DNA of 64,000 nt from Hydnum rufescens UP504. Taxonomy: Eukaryota > Basidiomycota > Agaricomycetes > Cantharellales > Hydnaceae. Both the position numbers and the translations under genes were made by a program. Where the stretch lies: NCBI GenBank assembly GCA_014904985.1, contig MU129088.1:10433-74432 (forward strand), written 5' to 3'. This document shows positions 58,304-64,000 of the stretch, in pieces. The stretch's first letter is position 1. Each line of letters begins with the position of its first letter. Under the pieces are notes generated by a model. That model was not told where the DNA came from and did no database searches. It was given only the letters and a program-made list of their open reading frames with translations.

Positions 58304-59823
58304 ATATCGCTCTCTCGCGGCATCTCGGAGGGTTTTTTTTTGTTCTTTATCAACGTAGGTCTAATATATACAAGATACTGCGCCCTGCCTTTCGCGCGCG
58401 CCTTCGTTTATTGGTGTTTTCATTTTGTGTCCTAATTCCAGTGGTTGAGGGGCCAGTAAGTCCCTGCCCATTTGCTCGTCGGCCAAACAGTTTGTCTCCA
58501 CTGGGGTGGTCGTGTAAGAGCAAATGCTTCGCCAGTCTTACAGATATGACTGTGCAGGTCATCTGCTGTTCCCCCGATTACGCCAGTAGACAAAGTGAAG
58601 GGTGGTTGGTTGAGGCAGAAGCTGCCCAGAGTCACCCTCCCAGACAGCGCGAACATCCCAGACGAGACGCAATAATGACCGGAAGCGAACCGGCTTTTAC
58701 CGGCTCGCTCCTTAACAACTAAGATATTCCTTTCTTGTCCCGGCAAGGGGTGTTGGCCATATCCAGAGCTGGCTGGTTGAGTGCTGAGGTCGACAATGAA
58801 TTCATCGTATCACCAAAACTGACATTATTGGAAAGAACCAAAAAGGTAGTATACTTACAGGAAGTCATGCGGAGAGGGCATTGCAAGAAAAGGGCCTCTC
58901 GGCGGATGGGGGACAGGGGGGTTTTGCGCAGGAGTCGCTCTCTGAGCTTCTGATCCTAAAGTGCCGCTGATTCGACTTGGAAGGCTTTGTGTACTGATCG
59001 CCTGATCTTCTTCTTGTGCCGAGGACCACGGCAAGAACATACTCCAATTTTGCAGAGCCGAAGGGGTCCTTGATACCCTCTCTTGACTGGATGTTCGAAG
59101 ACCCTAGGTTAACGCAGGTATAGGTAAGTCGATTGAACGCCCTGCGCCTAGATCTTGAGGCGCACGTTTGACCCGGTCGAATCAACCTACAGTAAATACC
59201 GAGGAATAGGGGTTGCCTACAAATAGCCCCACGCGCCATGTTATACGAAATAGGCCATCCATCACACACCACAGTCGGCTCGTGCCATTAGCTGGACAAG
59301 GTGGGGTTTCGACATTACGTAATCTTATCGTGAGAGTCCTGACGCTGTGGCAGCGACTCTCTTATGGTGATTAGGGTCCCTGTGAACTTGCCAGGGAAGT
59401 CTCTTGAATTAGTATGCTTCGAAATTCTTTGGACTTTAGTAAAGCAGGCGGTGCTGCAGATGTTGTTAAGAGGAATGGGCGGCAGAATCCATATCTGCGG
59501 TGCGTACGAATGCTGACCCCGGGGAGAGTGTGTCAGGATCGGCGGTTCTGCGGTTATCTCTTTTTGAGCGGCTAATTTAGCAAATTTTTTTTATTGTGGG
59601 ACAAGCTTGCAAGCTTATATTAGAATGTGGGAATCCCCTCTGGTTAAATTTACACCTCACGCACAGGTCTCAATCTGGTATTTCGCCCTATTTTTGCTTC
59701 TTACTATACTGATTCCACAGGGCCCTTCTGAGTAGTAAGTCGCGACTTTCCTACCTTAAATCGATCATAACGGTCTGGAAACAGGGCTAAGAGGGTTCCC
59801 CTGTAATGGATCTACAGCAATAG
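58304..59823. other. Intergenic region, nothing recognised
   Basis: About 1.5 kb after the ammonium transporter. T runs, a palindrome AAGCTTGCAAGCTT near 59604 and short unrelated frames are all I see; no gene or RNA is supported. Confidence 0.4.
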
Positions 59824-60593
59824 TCATGCGATAGAAAAGGGGCCAAGATTTTGCTGAATTAACCATGTGTCCGGGGTCCCACCCCGTGACTGGAGATCGG
59901 TATTCTCCGTTATAGCACATGACATGTTAAATTTCATATGGACCCCGGATATCCTCGCCGAGGCATCACCACAAAAAAAGAATTTCCCTATCGATATGAG
60001 TATTGCTGTAAGCCAGTGGATTCCGCTGTAATACAACTGGGACGATCTTTGGCAAAGGCCACCCTCTGATCCCTCGAACATCGTGGGCAGAAATGCATTT
60101 TGGGGTGGTGAAAACCGGTGCAAACTTGGTAATGCGCTGAGTTCTTCAGGATTCATATATCCTTGGTGCGGCTGAGAAGGGCGGGGCGGAGTAACTGGGC
60201 CGATCCAGCCACCAATCGCAAAAGTGCCTGAGGGAGTACAAGAATTTCGCACTCTTTGTTGGGAAAGGAACCGAGAGCTATTTGTCTGCTGAAAGCAGTG
60301 TGATATGGGATCCGAGCACTCTTTTGGTCTACCCTGTCGTCATTGTGGAGGCATTGCATTTGGAGGTAAATGTGTCGGCCCTTTCCTGCGGATTCCGCCG
60401 GTGCCGCACACACGTGAAAATCCCCTTCCCCTACGGAAACAGAAGAGTTCGCGATCGCTCCGTAAATTTCGTCGTTGACTCCGTCCTCGTGGAGATTGGT
60501 GGGTGATGTAGGGATAGCATGGGAAATTATCGCAATCTGTCGAGGCGCCCAAGAATGATCTGATTTCCTATGCTGTTCAACTTGATACTTCAT
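59824..60593 (-). CDS. Unassigned minus-strand coding region (two overlapping frames)
   Basis: Two long minus-strand frames overlap, 60593-60153 and 60252-59824. Each has ordinary protein-like composition: the first includes IPYHTAFSRQIALGSFPNKE, the second includes ELSALPSLHRFSPPQNAF and the hydrophobic YYSGIHWLTAILISIG. They could be one gene broken by an indel near 60200, given how often single-base breaks occur in this window, or a piece of a transposon. I recognise no family. Confidence 0.3.
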
Positions 60594-60690
60594 CTCCCTC
60601 AGTTCTAATAAATTGAGCTGATGGGTTGCTCATCTGCACTTTTATTTCCCTCCCTAATCACCCCCCTCTTTACCCTTCATTGCGGAGATA

Positions 60691-62673
60691 ATGAATCTCG
60701 TATTCAACATCTTAGGCGGCTCGTTCGTTGGTAACCTCCTCACCGCTTTGTCAGTCACTTCCCGCCTTAAGGATGGGCACGACGCCGCTGAGCTAATGAA
60801 TTTCGCAGATGCGTTGGTGTCCTCACTATCCAGACCTATAGCTATTACAATGCGTTCCCAAATGACGCGAGGCCGTTGAAACTGGCGGTACTTCTCCCCA
60901 TACTTCCTTGAAATATGCGTTCATCGCCCATTATCTATCCCTTTCTTAGGTGGGCCTTTTATGGTGAGCATTGCACACAGTTATCTTTAGGCATATTCCC
61001 CATTTTCCGTTGTAAAGGGCGTTGCAAGTTTTTCAACTGTTGGTGTCCCTTTTCGGTGCTCTTCAACTGTTTCGGGGAAATAATGTGGAGGCTTGCTATT
61101 GACCGATACCATGTACGTTATACAGTGCATGCTGTACCCAGACTGTATATCGGTGGTCCGTCGCAAATCACAACAATCATTCCGCTCTGGAGTGGGGGTC
61201 GTGGTGCGTATTGGGTGTATCATCACCGCCCCCCGTTCCTTTCCCTACTGAATCCCTCTACCCATAAAATCATTAAATATTTATAGGGAATTTGGAATGC
61301 ATCAAATCAATACAGTGAGTACTGAGTCGGTTCTTCTTGCGGATGCCCTTATCTTGGCTTTGGCGTTATCTACTTCAAGGTCTGCTCATCAGTAACTGTC
61401 CAAACATTCTTTGCGTATCGCGTCTATTCTCGTAGGTCTCGCCCCATATCCTTGTTGGAGAAGCATCGGCGGATTCATAACTCCCCTTGATTTCCACAGT
61501 GAGCGCCAGTCTCTATACAGGAGTCCTTGTGGTGGGTTGTGGCTTGGATGCCATACGAGATCAATCTGAAAGTCATGCGACTTTGTAGCAAATCCTTGTA
61601 TTTCTTCAGTTCGGTTAGTCTTTCCCGATTACCGATGCACTTCTTCTGTCTTATTCCTACCGCCCTAGGATTCGGTGCCGGTTAGTACTCATCTTCATAT
61701 GCTCGATGGGGCGTGACTTACTGTCTTCCGATCAAATCAATGTTTTGGCATACTGCAGCTGTCTCCGTTAAAACGTATGTATTGCCGTATTCTCTTCGGC
61801 GGGCCCACAGCTAACAACTTATCGGTCTGATTTGGCTGTGCCTCTCGCTGTTGTAGGCACATGAATCAAGAATTTAAAGTGATAGTCAAGGAGTGTACAT
61901 GGCCTATTGTGTCGTGGCTCGCTATTCAAGTGTGTCTTGGCCACAATCTATCTGTCCTTGTTTCTAACGTACACAATCTTGCCTTTCACTGATACATGGT
62001 ATTGTGTAATTATGCGGCTTTTAGGCAACCGCAGATATTGTGATTGCAACATGTATGTCTCTCTTACTGCGACGCCGACGGACCGGGTTCCAGAAGTGCG
62101 CATCCTGATAGGTTTGCGATATCACACTCGTGCACTAAATGAGTCCCTTTCTCTGATCAATGATCTCATGCGTCGTTCTATGGCACAGGACGGATTCAGT
62201 AATCAACCGTATGGCATTGTACACCATTAGTACGGGGTTGATCACGAGTATTCTCTCGTGTTCCCTTCTTGCGACGGTGCATTTCGTTTCGTTTTGCTGG
62301 ATGATGATGCTGGTCGTGAACTAATTATGGGAACAGTTTGTCAAATATGGGTTCCATTTTAGTGAGCTTACTCTCAGCATAGTAGGTTACTCGATTTTTC
62401 GCTCTCCTGCTCGTTTGCGAATGAGGATGTCTATTCAAGACTAATTCCTGGCTTCTGTTCTAGCCACTGGGGTCGTGCTATTGCATCACCATGCTTGCAA
62501 AGTCCGTCCCCATAGTATGTCTCGTTATAGAGACGATGCTGACCCAGTTAATTTTATATTTGGCCTTGCAGTCTACACATGCGAACAAGACTGCGGGCGA
62601 GGCTTGCTACGCCAAGCCCCTTTCAACTAGTCAGCTCGATCAAAAGGAGAATGCGGCAGAATGTGGGGGATAG
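60691..62673 (+). CDS. DUF6534-type seven-helix membrane protein
   Basis: Scattered exons match the DUF6534 family, a large group of basidiomycete integral membrane proteins with receptor-like topology and unknown function. Seen: an initial helix from ATG 60691 (FNILGGSFVG), VLTIQTYSYYNAFPNDARP at about 60817-60877, ADIVIATCMSLLLRRRRTGF near 62026-62085, and MALYTISTGLITSILSCSLL near 62210-62270, then CYCITMLAK. The last two are the conserved helix-6 and helix-7 signatures. The join before MALYTIS works if GTCGTTCT...TTCAG (about 62172-62200) is an intron, giving DLMLINRMALYTI. Middle exons (60950-61900) could not be assigned with confidence, and an indel is possible near the first join. The end at 62673 is the first plausible stop. 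I give the span, not an exact model. Confidence 0.6.
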
Positions 62674-64000
62674 TCGCAGTGTACGTCTTAGTGGATATAT
62701 CGTGGCTTTCGTAACGTCGGGGCGATGAGGCGATGCTAACTGAAAGCGATCGGGCCTTGTCCATTTTTCTAGGAGGACAGGTCCCAGAGTACGAGAATAA
62801 GTATCATCACAGAGGTGGTAAGCGACAATGTGGCCATGAAACCAGTGGTTCGTATTGGATGTTAGCTACATGTGTCATGCTGACCATGCTCTATTTTTAC
62901 TACAGCAGCCGCATATCCCCCAGGGTCCTGACTTCCCCCAATAGCTGAATGCCCATCTCGGAATATCTGCCAATCACTTGTTACGTGAATCCCTCCTAGA
63001 GTCATTCGATAGAGTTGTATTATTCGGGAGGCCTTCACTACAAGATGATTTGCATATTGTCTTCTTTATTGTGGCGTCAATTCTCACACACAGGAACAAG
63101 GAAATTCGGTATAGATACTCGGTATAGATACTCGTATAGATACTCGGTATAGATACATAAGGCAGTTGTCATAATTTTTACGGCATGGAGATGTGGGGTT
63201 ACTTTTTCCAAGAGAGTGTGTTGAAGTCAGTAGTGGAGTGAGACCGTGCACGTGGCTGTCGAGGGCCTTCGCTTTGTTTTTATCGTGCGGGGTCACCATC
63301 TCCGATGCTGTGAATTAATTCAGTTTCGGTCATCTCTGAGTCTCCGGCTTGGTTGTTTGGTCTCAGCACAGTAGGGGACGAGGATCGTCTGGTTCCGCTC
63401 GGAACGCGACGTCTGATGCAGTGACCTCTGGTTAGAAATCCTCATGGATGGGCTTTGAGGGGGATTCCAGTCCGTCAAACCGCAAGGCTCGTTGTTTCTC
63501 GCGCTCAATATGCTGGTCAATCGGTATGGCCATTCTGTAGTTATCCAAGTTGCGCGGGGGCGAGCAGACACCCACAAGAAAAGGACTGTCGAACTCAAGT
63601 CCAAAATTCTGGACGTGACACCAGCTGAAGGGCTCCCACATTTTGAACATGGCTCAAGAGTAGAGTATGTAGAAAGAAGAGCTAGACTTGTCCCAGTTCT
63701 CATCAGAGTGCTGGCACCAGGTTGCAGGCTTTACAGGTGTCCAACAGAGGGGTGCAAGTTGAACATTCCTAGTAGAGCAGCACTCCCTACGCGTAAAAGA
63801 CCTGAGCGCCAAATGGTGTTCCAAGGAGATAACAAATACCTATCAGCCTAAAGAGATCCACAAAGATCACAGTTACGGGGCTGAGGTGGCCTTTGGGCAA
63901 TTGACCCAATGGACCTGAGTGACCATTTACGGGGTCAGACTGCAGGTTGTTCCGCACTTTCCGGCTGCTTTCGGCAGTTGCCGTTCTCTAACCGTCTTCG
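62674..64000. other. Right end, no recognised gene
   Basis: A plus-strand frame at 63492-63851 encodes a basic 119-residue stretch with two cysteines in CPTEGC; no family is recognised, and the reverse strand there is also open. A second plus frame (62733-62948) has one hydrophobic segment. Neither has convincing partner exons. Confidence 0.35.
63107..63157. repeat. Short tandem repeat (ATAGATACTCGGT units)
   Basis: Nearly four copies of a 13-15 bp unit, GGTATAGATACTC with slight length changes, lie in tandem. Copy boundaries vary by the loss of one or two G bases. Confidence 0.8.

Overview
The window is nuclear DNA of a filamentous basidiomycete, most likely an Agaricomycete. The genes are split by many short introns (about 50-65 bp, GT-AG with some GC-AG). 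The gene content fits: a fungal-type FunK1 kinase, a DUF6534 membrane protein, a tyrosinase with all six copper histidines, paired MARVEL-type four-helix proteins, and a bifunctional ADE2. No rRNA, tRNA or CRISPR was found.

Layout. 1-3.8 kb has no recognisable gene. 3.8-18.4 kb is gene-dense: an LRR/F-box-like protein, an NRAMP metal transporter, a nodulin-like MFS transporter, a minus-strand Met-Pro-Gly-rich protein carrying a 15-bp minisatellite, a mitochondrial fission process protein (MTFP1/MTP18 family) and ADE2. After a 2.2-kb gap come a tyrosinase and a genome-maintenance and housekeeping block: RFC1 (+), a SAMHD1-like HD-domain phosphohydrolase (-), TCF25/RQC1 (+, divergent from the HD gene across 139 bp) and a WD40 plus inositol 5-phosphatase protein (+). 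38-44 kb holds a short-chain dehydrogenase, a possible CsbD-like fragment, a truncated EME1-like remnant, a FunK1 kinase and a very acidic small protein. 44.7-47.1 kb is a membrane-anchored pepsin-like protease.

47.5-52.9 kb is a tandem segmental duplication of about 2.5 kb. Each copy carries a MARVEL-like gene, and the second copy has been invaded by a 660-bp hAT-like element whose empty site is preserved in the first copy. 52.9-56.4 kb is repeat-like and gene-poor. 56.7-58.3 kb is an ammonium transporter with GATAAG sites upstream. The right end has a DUF6534 seven-helix protein and unassigned sequence.

A feature of the whole window is single-base frame breaks inside otherwise well conserved genes (NRAMP twice, MFS, ADE2 twice, RFC1, ammonium transporter, 5-phosphatase). 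Several lie in short G or C runs. The simplest reading is uncorrected sequencing or assembly indels rather than a cluster of dead genes. Gene models were assembled by eye from splice sites and family motifs, so exon borders other than those quoted are approximate.
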